From positions 1-25,088 of the forward strand of contig CAMFJP010000003.1 of NCBI GenBank assembly GCA_945957075.1: 25,088 nucleotides of DNA, written 5' to 3'. A program made the position numbers and the translations under genes. Below are positions 6,905 through 13,298 of the stretch, one piece after another; position 1 is the stretch's first letter, and each line of letters starts with the position of its first letter. The notes beneath the pieces were generated by a model. It was not told the DNA's origin and ran no database searches. It saw only the letters and a program-made list of their open reading frames with translations. The stretch comes from an uncultured Chlamydiae bacterium (GTDB lineage Bacteria; Chlamydiota; Chlamydiia; Chlamydiales; Rhabdochlamydiaceae).

Positions 6905-7204
6905 CTATACTTCCCTATGTAGCTCTAGGTGATATGCTTGGCCAAGATCGTTAAGGAATCGAAATAGGCGATCTACAGAAAATCTCTTTAAATAGCCTCG
7001 GAGTAATAAAGAGACTTTAGGTTGGGTGATCTTGAGGATTTCGGCAATGCGTTTTTGAGTAAGTTTACGCTTTTTGATGATTTTAGCAATTTCCCAAGCA
7101 AGCTGTGCTTTGGCTAGAGCTTCTTCGGGTTTGGCAAGGCCCAAATCAGCAAATACGTTGCCTGAGCCGATTTCGTATTCAACGCTACTAAGCTTCTTTT
7201 TCAT
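6905..7204 (-). CDS. XRE/HigA-like antitoxin, helix-turn-helix
   Basis: A 99-residue protein from the ATG at 7204, which has a good GAAGGAA ribosome site. The conserved SGNVFADLGLAKPEEALAKA lead-in (residues 12-31 region) is followed by an XRE helix-turn-helix (LTQKRIAEILKITQPKVSLLL) and FSVDRLFRFLNDLG. This is the usual layout of antitoxins encoded downstream of a HigB/Gp49-like RelE-fold toxin. The longer upstream reading of this frame has no support. The toxin gene is missing: only an 18-codon tail, which overlaps this start by 4 bases, remains. It is thus probably an orphan antitoxin or a repurposed regulator. Confidence 0.85.
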   Translation of the reverse strand: MKKKLSSVEYEIGSGNVFADLGLAKPEEALAKAQLAWEIAKIIKKRKLTQKRIAEILKITQPKVSLLLRGYLKRFSVDRLFRFLNDLGQAYHLELHREV

Positions 7205-7257
7205 TTTATTTCCTTCAGAAATGCTTTTGCTTCTTCTAAAGATATTAAATGACGTGA
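7201..7257 (-). pseudogene. Possible 3' tail of a deleted toxin gene
   Basis: A frame of 18 codons ending in SLEEAKAFLKEIK and a stop overlaps the antitoxin start in an ATGA junction. That is the usual coupling between a toxin gene and its downstream HigA-type antitoxin gene. A stop codon lies immediately upstream, and the preceding DNA encodes the Cdd1-like protein. I infer that the toxin body was lost by deletion. The tail is too short for family assignment. Confidence 0.4.
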
Positions 7258-7523
7258 TTAAGCTTCCCGTTCTTTTGGAGAGTTTTACGCTTGTTTGTCC
7301 AATCCCACCAATTAGATGCTTCACCTGTGGCAGCTTCGTGAATAATGGCAGCAAAAACATCCCAAACGCATGGATCTTGTCGATGTTTTGTTCTTCTTTC
7401 CAGCTCATGAAATAAAAATGTCGGATCTTGGCGCCCTAGCTCTTCAATACTATCAATTCCTAAAACGGCAAGGTCTGCACGTGTTGCTTTACCAACATTT
7501 TTTAGGTCACTTAAATTACGCAT
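7245..7523 (-). CDS. Cdd1-type helix-hairpin-helix protein
   Basis: A 92-residue protein from the ATG at 7523. It begins MRNLSDLKNVGKATRADLAVLGI, described here as residues 1-23, a helix-hairpin-helix of the 'Pathogenicity locus' Cdd1 family. The later block DPCVWDVFAAIIHEA and NWWDWT are strong family marks. Members are small, probably nucleic-acid-binding proteins of unproven function; some are annotated as mitomycin-resistance or TfoX-C-like. The start lies 4 bases after the stop of the signal-peptidase-like gene, so the two should be cotranscribed. The last residues may have been altered by the junction with the toxin-gene tail. Confidence 0.82.
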   Translation of the reverse strand: MRNLSDLKNVGKATRADLAVLGIDSIEELGRQDPTFLFHELERRTKHRQDPCVWDVFAAIIHEAATGEASNWWDWTNKRKTLQKNGKLNHVI

Positions 7524-7527
7524 CCTT

Positions 7528-7992
7528 TCACCACACAAGACCTATAATGGAATTCTTTGAGATAGGGCCAAAAACACGACTATCATCATGCTGTGCAGAA
7601 AGGTTATCAGAGAGTACAAAAACATGATCTAATGGCACTTGAAATGGTTTATCCACAGCGTAGGTGCCATACATCCAGTTCAACCAACTTCTAAGAATTC
7701 CGTCATTTTGGCAGGTAGCCCCGTTTACGATTACATTACCTTCCGTAATCTGAACCACATCGGTCTCTAATCCAACGATTCTAGAAACCCAAGCTTTCCC
7801 ATCATAGTTGAATGCGATGATGTCTCCTATCTGATACTTGCGTATGTAGGGAGAGACGTGGTTTACAAAAACATGGCTCCCGTCTTTGACAGCTGGTTCC
7901 ATACAATCGCCTGGAACATGATAAGGATGAGCAAATGCCCATGTGACAATTGTTAATACAATAATTGCAAAAACAGTAAATTTCTTATTCAT
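7528..7992 (-). CDS. Signal-peptidase-I-like protein (S26 fold) with altered catalytic residues
   Basis: A 154-residue protein from the ATG at 7992, a start supported by the exact repeat at 11443-11492 that covers these codons; a start at 8019 would add nine residues. Residues 5-21 form one membrane segment. The S26 boxes are recognisable: VPGDCMEPAVKDG (26-38), IGDIIAF (55-61), WVSRIVG (68-74) and the C-terminal LSDNLSAQHDDSRVFGPI (127-144). The nucleophile position, normally serine before MEPT, is cysteine 30. The general-base lysine of the usual VKRIVG is serine 70. It is therefore either a divergent cysteine-dependent enzyme or a non-catalytic relative. A normal LepB is encoded at 15407-16987. 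It sits between the beta-lactamase-like and Cdd1-like genes with gaps of a few bases. Confidence 0.85.
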   Translation of the reverse strand: MNKKFTVFAIIVLTIVTWAFAHPYHVPGDCMEPAVKDGSHVFVNHVSPYIRKYQIGDIIAFNYDGKAWVSRIVGLETDVVQITEGNVIVNGATCQNDGILRSWLNWMYGTYAVDKPFQVPLDHVFVLSDNLSAQHDDSRVFGPISKNSIIGLVW

Positions 7993-7993
7993 T
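7944..7993. repeat. 50-base direct repeat, copy A
   Basis: This stretch, covering the first 17 codons of the signal-peptidase-like gene, is identical over all 50 bases and in the same orientation to 11443-11492. Flanking bases differ on both sides (7943 G against 11442 T; 7994 G against 11493 T). The copies lie 3,499 bases apart. Confidence 0.95.
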
Positions 7994-8022
7994 GATCTGA
8001 ACAAATATAGACATCCCATAAC

Positions 8023-9447
8023 TTAGAGAGACTCCTTCGCTTTAGCAACAGCTTCCCACAGGATCACTCCATTTGATACAAGACGCGCTTCCGCTTTTCC
8101 TATGAGTCCGGCTTTATCAAGACTAAAGACTACTTTCCTATCGGGGAATCCTTTCACACCGAATACGCCCCGCGATTCAGGATAAAGCATTCCCACCTCT
8201 CCCCCTGACAGTGCACACACCAAAAGTTTCCCGAATACTGATATTGTTAGTTCCTGCTCGCACAAAGCGCCTGGAATGGTTGCCGTATATGAGCCTATAA
8301 ATTGATTGAGATATTCTGGATCATTGGCAAGCGATTTATCGATATCAGGCCGTTTATAATCAGGATCCAAGACAAGCAGTCCGAATTCATCTGGCCAATC
8401 TTCTGTAGAGTTGGAGAGGATGACAATACCCAATTTCTGCTTTGGATTAAATCCGATATAGCTTCTGAATCCTCCTGTCCCTCCGTTATGCCAGATGAGA
8501 TCAGCTTGATTTGAAGTGGAAAGCATCCATCCAAGTCCTACTGCAAAGCCAGACATTGGAGAGTACTGTTGCTCATGGCACTGGCGAAATAACGCATGGA
8601 TAGGGTTGCTTTCGTCCATATTTGCAATCAAAAAATTGGCCATATCTTTAATATTAGAACGAAGAGCGCCTGCTCCTGCAAGCACTGGAATATCCCAATA
8701 GCTAACTGTTTGAGCCAAATGATGCCCAGTAGCGAAATGCGAGACTATTTCATCGCTAATGACAATAGATGTGCTGGGCATATTCAATGTGCTGGCGATT
8801 GCATCTTGAATCATCTCTTCATAGCGTTTCTCTGATTGGATGCTTAAGACAAACCCAAGCAATCCCATACCAATGTTGGAATATTCCAATGACTCCCCAG
8901 GAGTCTTGCTCAGAGTGCAGGATCCAAGGTATTCGTAGAGACGTTCGATCGTATAATCTTTATAAGGGTTAGAAGGATCTTGCGGAGCAAAATTATCCGG
9001 CATGCGAGGAAGTCCAGAAGTGTGTGTAGCCAAATGTCTGAGGGTGATTTTCTTTCCATTTAATTCTGGAATTTTAACACCAGGAAGATACATTTCAATT
9101 GGATCGTCCAATTGCACCTTTCCTTTAGCCGCCATGTCGACGAGAAGCAAAGAGGTAAAAACTTTGGTGATCGACCCAATCTCAAAAATAGTATTTTCCG
9201 AGATCAGATCATTTTCATTTAGCGACTTTTTTCCATAGGTATGGAAGGAGACTTTGCCGTTATCGATGATAGCAACGGATGCCCCGACAGCCCCACTATC
9301 TTCTATATATTCTTGCAGTAAATCTTGCATATTCATTGAGTGTCTTATTTCTTTGTTAGCAACGGGATCAGATCCGCATGCATAAATTCCAGAGCCAGCG
9401 GCTAACACCAGGCAGGACAAAGTTTTAGCTACGTGATTGCAAACCAT
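8023..9447 (-). CDS. Beta-lactamase-family serine hydrolase, probable lipoprotein
   Basis: A 474-residue protein of the class C beta-lactamase / penicillin-binding-protein-like family. The catalytic motifs are present: SITK (92-95), YSN (189-191) and HNGGTGG (320-326, in place of KTG). A signal peptide ending IYAC suggests lipidation at cysteine 24, anchoring it in the envelope. The region after residue about 370 is an extra beta-rich domain seen in esterase-like members. Activity could be D-aminopeptidase, esterase or peptidoglycan-related; true beta-lactamase function is not implied. The start at 9447 has an AGGGG ribosome site and overlaps the upstream hydrolase gene by 23 bases. Confidence 0.88.
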   Translation of the reverse strand: MVCNHVAKTLSCLVLAAGSGIYACGSDPVANKEIRHSMNMQDLLQEYIEDSGAVGASVAIIDNGKVSFHTYGKKSLNENDLISENTIFEIGSITKVFTSLLLVDMAAKGKVQLDDPIEMYLPGVKIPELNGKKITLRHLATHTSGLPRMPDNFAPQDPSNPYKDYTIERLYEYLGSCTLSKTPGESLEYSNIGMGLLGFVLSIQSEKRYEEMIQDAIASTLNMPSTSIVISDEIVSHFATGHHLAQTVSYWDIPVLAGAGALRSNIKDMANFLIANMDESNPIHALFRQCHEQQYSPMSGFAVGLGWMLSTSNQADLIWHNGGTGGFRSYIGFNPKQKLGIVILSNSTEDWPDEFGLLVLDPDYKRPDIDKSLANDPEYLNQFIGSYTATIPGALCEQELTISVFGKLLVCALSGGEVGMLYPESRGVFGVKGFPDRKVVFSLDKAGLIGKAEARLVSNGVILWEAVAKAKESL

Positions 9448-10477
9448 CTTCAGCCCCTTTTTGATGAGACTCTTGATTGATTAATTCCTGAACCGCATGC
9501 ACAATTACTTCGGGTTGGTGCCAGGGGATCATGTGATCGCTGTTTTCAGCGATGATTTGCAGGCCATTCTCGAATTTAGCAACCAACTCCTTTTGCAACT
9601 CTCCCCATACTACGAACATTTCTTGAAAATAGGCGCTTAATTGCTCATTCAAACCAAAAGCAGATAAATCAAGCATCCGACCAGCCGTGATTACAGTGCA
9701 CGGAGTTTTCGCTAAAATGGGTCGGCTAGCTTCTGTTAGTTGAGCTAAACTTTCCTTTAGTCCTCGGGATTCGTCCACAATGGAGTTCCAGTGCTTGGTT
9801 GTCAAACATAAAGCCAGATGTGCGTCCCATAAATGCTGAGGCATCGGAGAAGCGATGGCTCCAGCTTGCATATTCATCAGCAATCGAGAGACTCCGAAAA
9901 ATGTTGAAAGCCTGGCAACTATGGAATTTCCAAAACCGCCTGATCCTATCGGACTTGGAGGCAACCTTTTTTCTTGCTCCTCGTGGCAACCATCTACTAA
10001 AACAATTCCCATCACCTCGTCTGGATAAGTCGTGGCAAACAATTGGACATTCGCGCCGCCAAATGAATGTCCAACAAGGATGTAGGGTCCAGGTATTTCT
10101 GCATTATGTAAAAGGGTATGAAGCTCCTGGACAATTCGAAGGCTTGTGCGAGGCCCGTCCCCTTTTTCGCTCCAACCGAGTCCAGCGCGATCATAGCTCA
10201 CAACACGTGCAAACTTAGCAATTTCTGGCTGAACCAAGGCCCAGTCTAGGCCAATGTTCCCCAATCCTGCATCTAGCACAACCGTTGGACTACCAGATCC
10301 CATACTATGAATATGAAGTCGATAGCCGCCCACATCAACCATCTGCCCTTGAGGAGGATAGGCCTTTTCATCTAATTTTGTTTTAATAAATTGATAGGAC
10401 GCTCCAAAAATCAATAAAAGTGCAACGAGGCCCATTAAACCAAACCCTACTCTCCTGCACCATTTCCATATTTTCAT
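9425..10477 (-). CDS. Alpha/beta hydrolase, membrane-anchored
   Basis: A 350-residue hydrolase. Residues about 10-28 form an N-terminal membrane segment after a basic start, so the enzyme is probably anchored facing the periplasm. The alpha/beta-hydrolase core follows: VVLDAGLG (67-74) as the oxyanion region, SYDRAGLGWS (94-103), the nucleophile elbow GHSFGG (136-141, serine 138) and SDHMIPWHQPE (313-323, probable catalytic histidine 315). The substrate is unknown. It is the first gene of the packed operon reaching to 6905. The upstream gap is rich in palindromes, including a terminator that separates it from the ABC exporter gene. Confidence 0.88.
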   Translation of the reverse strand: MKIWKWCRRVGFGLMGLVALLLIFGASYQFIKTKLDEKAYPPQGQMVDVGGYRLHIHSMGSGSPTVVLDAGLGNIGLDWALVQPEIAKFARVVSYDRAGLGWSEKGDGPRTSLRIVQELHTLLHNAEIPGPYILVGHSFGGANVQLFATTYPDEVMGIVLVDGCHEEQEKRLPPSPIGSGGFGNSIVARLSTFFGVSRLLMNMQAGAIASPMPQHLWDAHLALCLTTKHWNSIVDESRGLKESLAQLTEASRPILAKTPCTVITAGRMLDLSAFGLNEQLSAYFQEMFVVWGELQKELVAKFENGLQIIAENSDHMIPWHQPEVIVHAVQELINQESHQKGAEDGLQSRS

Positions 10478-10562
10478 CGACCCCTAAGACCTCGCAAAGT
10501 AATTTATGCCATAAAATGTAACAGAAAAACCAAGTCGCAATCAATGGTAATCGGTCACGGGA

Positions 10563-10755
10563 GGGCGTTGTTACATGCCTTTTAACTAGTTAAGCTCATT
10601 AACACAAAAATCAAAATGTTAAAAAGCTATGTGTGCACAGAAAAAAAGGGGTCTCCTTCGGAGCCCCCTTTGCGCATCTGTAACCACTGATTTTTTCAAT
10701 ATTTTGATTTCTGCGTTAGTGAGCCTAACTAGTTAAAAGACACGCAACAACGCTC
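10563..10755. repeat. Long imperfect palindrome (about 63-base arms)
   Basis: Arms 10563-10625 and 10693-10755 are inverted copies with about ten differences, every one a transition by my alignment. Each arm contains the self-complementary core TTAACTAGTTA. The centre (10626-10692) holds a GC-rich terminator hairpin. No open frame of note runs through it and no transposase is nearby. It resembles a MITE-like element or a bidirectional terminator region in the 461-base gap at 10478-10938. Confidence 0.7.
10645..10671 (-). terminator. Strong intrinsic terminator
   Basis: GGGG-T-CTC (10648-10655) pairs with GAG-CCCC (10661-10667) around CTTCG, with one bulged base. On the minus strand the stem is followed by a run of seven T. 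It would stop minus-strand transcription from the right before the hydrolase operon starts. On the plus strand a shorter TTT follows. Confidence 0.6.
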
Positions 10756-10762
10756 TATAGAA

Positions 10763-10850
10763 TAGATATCTTGCATAACTCGCTTTGCTTGGTAACGCTG
10801 ATGATTTTTGAGCAGCTTTACCAAGCAAAGCGAGTTATGCAAGATGTCTA
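10763..10850. repeat. 33-base-pair hairpin
   Basis: Arms 10763-10795 and 10818-10850 are inverted copies matching at 32 of 33 positions, with a 22-base loop in which a further GCTG/CAGC can pair. It starts seven bases after the preceding large palindrome. There is no T-run. Such near-perfection suggests a recent or selected element, such as a palindromic repeat or structured RNA, rather than a terminator. Confidence 0.75.
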
Positions 10851-10938
10851 ATAACCTAAAGAACATATTTTTGCTGTAAATCCTCCGTATCCAGTAGAAT
10901 GATGTACCTATATATCTTTTTTGATAAGGATATTTTTC

Positions 10939-11079
10939 ATGACAAGAAAAATCGCAGCGATCATCACAGCTATCACTGAAGACCGAATCGTAATCGGAGA
11001 AGAGGAACTAGAGCACATCATCAAAGAACATTTTTCAATTCGGAATTCCCATAAAGGTTTAAAGGAAATCAAGCCATGA
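10939..11079 (+). pseudogene. Small protein, possibly an internally deleted toxin
   Basis: A 46-codon frame with an AAGGA ribosome site nine bases before its ATG. It reads MTRKIAAIITAITEDRIVIG, then EEELEHIIKEHF, then SIRNSHKGLKEIKP. The N-terminal and C-terminal parts resemble, from memory, the two ends of a small RelE/barnase-like nuclease of about 110 to 120 residues, with the central catalytic strands missing. I could not confirm this without a database. The stop overlaps the next start (ATGA), the usual coupling of toxin and antitoxin genes. It may instead be an intact small protein of unknown role. Confidence 0.5.
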
Positions 11080-11390
11080 AAAAAGGGATAGTGTTTTTCC
11101 ATCCCATTGAGGGTTCTGGTTCATTAACGATTTCATGGACCTCGGGACCTAAAGGCGATGCTGTAGAAGCAAAAAAAGGAGCTGGAGTTGGTTTTTTTTC
11201 TGATTCAGGAGCGTTGCTTTGTGTCATTTTTGATGAAATTCAAGAATCTCAAGACCAACAGTCTCTTGAATTCAATCATTATCGCGTAGAACTCATTGTA
11301 AAAAATGGAAAGATTACACACTCTGTAACTAAAAATAAAATTAAATCATCAGCTCGAAATAAAAGAATTAAAAGAAAACAACCTGTTTAA
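11076..11390 (+). CDS. Small protein, possible DUF2283-like antitoxin
   Basis: A 104-residue protein, coupled to the preceding small gene by an ATGA overlap. Residues about 15-75 have a strand-rich pattern (LTISWTSGPKGDAV, GVGFFSDSGALLCVIFDEI) loosely like DUF2283 proteins, which often act as antitoxins. The C-terminus from about residue 85 is strongly basic (NKIKSSARNKRIKRKQPV) and might bind nucleic acid. The match is weak. Context (partner of a probable truncated toxin, between direct repeats) supports the antitoxin reading more than the sequence does. Confidence 0.55.
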   Translation: MKKGIVFFHPIEGSGSLTISWTSGPKGDAVEAKKGAGVGFFSDSGALLCVIFDEIQESQDQQSLEFNHYRVELIVKNGKITHSVTKNKIKSSARNKRIKRKQPV

Positions 11391-11437
11391 GAGCCACTTT
11401 TCTGTTACAAATAAGCTCAACGTGGGAGCATGTAGAT

Positions 11438-11491
11438 CTACTTGACAATTGTTAATACAATAATTGCAAAAACAGTAAATTTCTTATTCAT
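11438..11491 (-). pseudogene. 5' fragment of a second signal-peptidase-like gene
   Basis: A start codon at 11491 opens the same first 16 residues as the gene at 7992 (MNKKFTVFAIIVLTIV), then one lysine and a stop at 11438. The DNA is identical to 7944-7993, so it is a copy of the gene's start, not an independent gene. It marks one boundary of the 3.4 kb segment between the direct repeats. Confidence 0.7.
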
Positions 11492-11492
11492 T
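11443..11492. repeat. 50-base direct repeat, copy B
   Basis: Identical in sequence and orientation to 7944-7993. It lies in the 129-base gap between the small basic protein gene (stop 11390) and the end of the ABC exporter gene (11520). Confidence 0.95.
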
Positions 11493-11519
11493 TTTCATGC
11501 CTATAAATACGCCCCTGGA

Positions 11520-13298
11520 TCATTCTTGGCCTGTGCCGGCATCTTCGATGCGAAGCTGCATATTGTATAGGCGCGCGTAGGCGCCATCTAAAGCGAGAAG
11601 CTGCGCATGTGTCCCCTGCTCTTCGATGCCGTTATCTGTGAGCACAAGGATCCTATGGGCATTTTTAACGGTTGACAAGCGATGGGCAATAACAAGCGTT
11701 GTCCGATTTTTAATCAGCCTTTCGAAAGAGTTTTGAACGGCGCTTTCGCTTTCGTTATCAAGGGAGCTTGTTGCTTCGTCAAAAATAATGATCGGTGGGT
11801 TTTTCAAGAAAACGCGGGCAATGCTGAGGCGTTGTCTTTGACCTCCCGAAAGCTTGACCCCACGCTGTCCAATATCTGTGTAGTAGCCGTTTGGCAGTGC
11901 CATAATGAAAGCGTGGGCATTAGCGTGTTTAGCAGCAAGGACAATTTCCTCTTCTGTAGCATCGGGTTTTCCATAACGGATATTTTCTGCAACTGTTCCA
12001 GAAAAAAGGTAGACATCTTGCTGCACAAGACCAATATGTGATCGAAGGGATGTGGATGTGAGATGTTTAATTTCTTGACCATCAATGAATATTTCTCCGG
12101 CACTTACCTCATAAAACCTTGGAATTAGAGAACACAGGGTCGTTTTCCCAACTCCTGAAGAGCCAACAAGAGCGACGTATTCCCCTGCTTTGATTTTTAG
12201 GGAAATGTTTTTTAGAACGTGGTCGTATCCCTCTTTGTACTTAAAACTAACGTCCTTAAATTCGATTTCTCCATGGACACAAGTTAGATCCACAGCATGA
12301 GGAGCATCCTGAATATCTGGCCTTGCTTCCAACACTTGCATAAAGCGATTAAACCCAGTAATCCCTTGCTGATATAACCTGATAAAATTACCTAGCCGCT
12401 GAACCGGTTCAATGAGAATCCCGATATAGAGAAGGAACGTGAGCAAATCAGCCAAGCCTATGAAGCCCTTGACAATACTTACAGCGCCAAAGATGACAAC
12501 TGTAATCGTCATGAGTTGGGTGAAAGAGATCAAACCATTATAAAAGTAGGCTTCTGCCTTATACCCTTTTTTTCTACTCTCAAAAAACGCCTGATTTTTA
12601 TGGGCGAATTTTTTCTTTTCAATTTCCTCGTTAATGAAGGATTTAACGACTCTAATGCCAGAGAGGGTATCCTCCACCTGGGCATTGATGTCTTCGATTT
12701 TGTCGCTACTGCTCTTGAGAGCTGCATACATTTTCTTCGCTGTGCAAAACCCATAGATCCCGATTACAGCTACAAAAAGAGAAGTGATCAGAGCCAAATT
12801 GGCATTGACATTGATCAAGATAATAAGCGCACCGATGAAATTCAAAGAAGAGATTATGATATCTTCTGGACCATGATGGTAGAGTTCAGCAAGATCAAAT
12901 GTATCGCTCGAGATCCGGGTCATGAGCTGACCTGTTTTGTGCTCATCATAAAATGAGAAAGAAAGCTTTTGATAGTGATTGAAAAGCTCGCTGCGCATAT
13001 CCCTTTCCATCAAAGCGCCCATGCTATGTCCTTGATAGTCAATGAATGCATGGCACGCCGCGTAAATAGCAATCAAGCCAAGCATAAGGCCGCCCATCAT
13101 GTAAATTTGATAAAGGGCAGTCTCAGAACCTGTTAGCAACAAATGTGTTGTAATATACCTAACGCATAGCGGAATAGAGAGCATCGCTGCAGACGAGGCT
13201 GCTGCACAAACCATATCCGCACCAAAAAGCCCAAGATAAGGTTTATAGTAAGAAAAAAACTTCCTAACTCGCGATAGGTTATTTCTTGGACATCGCAT
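11520..13298 (-). CDS. ABC exporter, fused membrane and ATPase domains (MsbA/ABCB-like)
   Basis: A 592-residue half-transporter from the ATG at 13298; a TTG at 13337 is a less likely start. Residues about 20-310 hold six membrane segments of the type I exporter fold. The ATPase domain follows, with Walker A GSSGVGKTT (379-387), signature LSGGQ (483-487), Walker B IIIFDE (503-508) and H-loop histidine 539, all intact. It should work as a homodimer in the inner membrane. Length and layout fit MsbA-type lipid flippases or multidrug exporters; the cargo cannot be decided. The gene overlaps the end of the pncB-like gene by 20 bases and is probably cotranscribed with it. Confidence 0.9.
   Translation of the reverse strand: MRCPRNNLSRVRKFFSYYKPYLGLFGADMVCAAASSAAMLSIPLCVRYITTHLLLTGSETALYQIYMMGGLMLGLIAIYAACHAFIDYQGHSMGALMERDMRSELFNHYQKLSFSFYDEHKTGQLMTRISSDTFDLAELYHHGPEDIIISSLNFIGALIILINVNANLALITSLFVAVIGIYGFCTAKKMYAALKSSSDKIEDINAQVEDTLSGIRVVKSFINEEIEKKKFAHKNQAFFESRKKGYKAEAYFYNGLISFTQLMTITVVIFGAVSIVKGFIGLADLLTFLLYIGILIEPVQRLGNFIRLYQQGITGFNRFMQVLEARPDIQDAPHAVDLTCVHGEIEFKDVSFKYKEGYDHVLKNISLKIKAGEYVALVGSSGVGKTTLCSLIPRFYEVSAGEIFIDGQEIKHLTSTSLRSHIGLVQQDVYLFSGTVAENIRYGKPDATEEEIVLAAKHANAHAFIMALPNGYYTDIGQRGVKLSGGQRQRLSIARVFLKNPPIIIFDEATSSLDNESESAVQNSFERLIKNRTTLVIAHRLSTVKNAHRILVLTDNGIEEQGTHAQLLALDGAYARLYNMQLRIEDAGTGQE

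Noticed and set aside
8302..9238. Several plus-strand frames opposite the beta-lactamase-like gene
   Set aside because: They are antisense shadows; the minus-strand frame has all the family motifs.
8023..9447. True antibiotic-resistance beta-lactamase
   Set aside because: The HNGG motif in place of KTG, the probable lipid anchor and the extra C-terminal domain fit the wider esterase/peptidase-like family better.
10908..11102. Open frame on the minus strand across the start of the small plus-strand genes
   Set aside because: It is antisense to two coupled plus-strand genes with a ribosome site, and its protein (MEKHYPFFHGL...) looks like a shadow.
12516..12956. 146-codon plus-strand frame
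   Set aside because: It lies wholly antisense to the ABC exporter membrane domain and has no family features.
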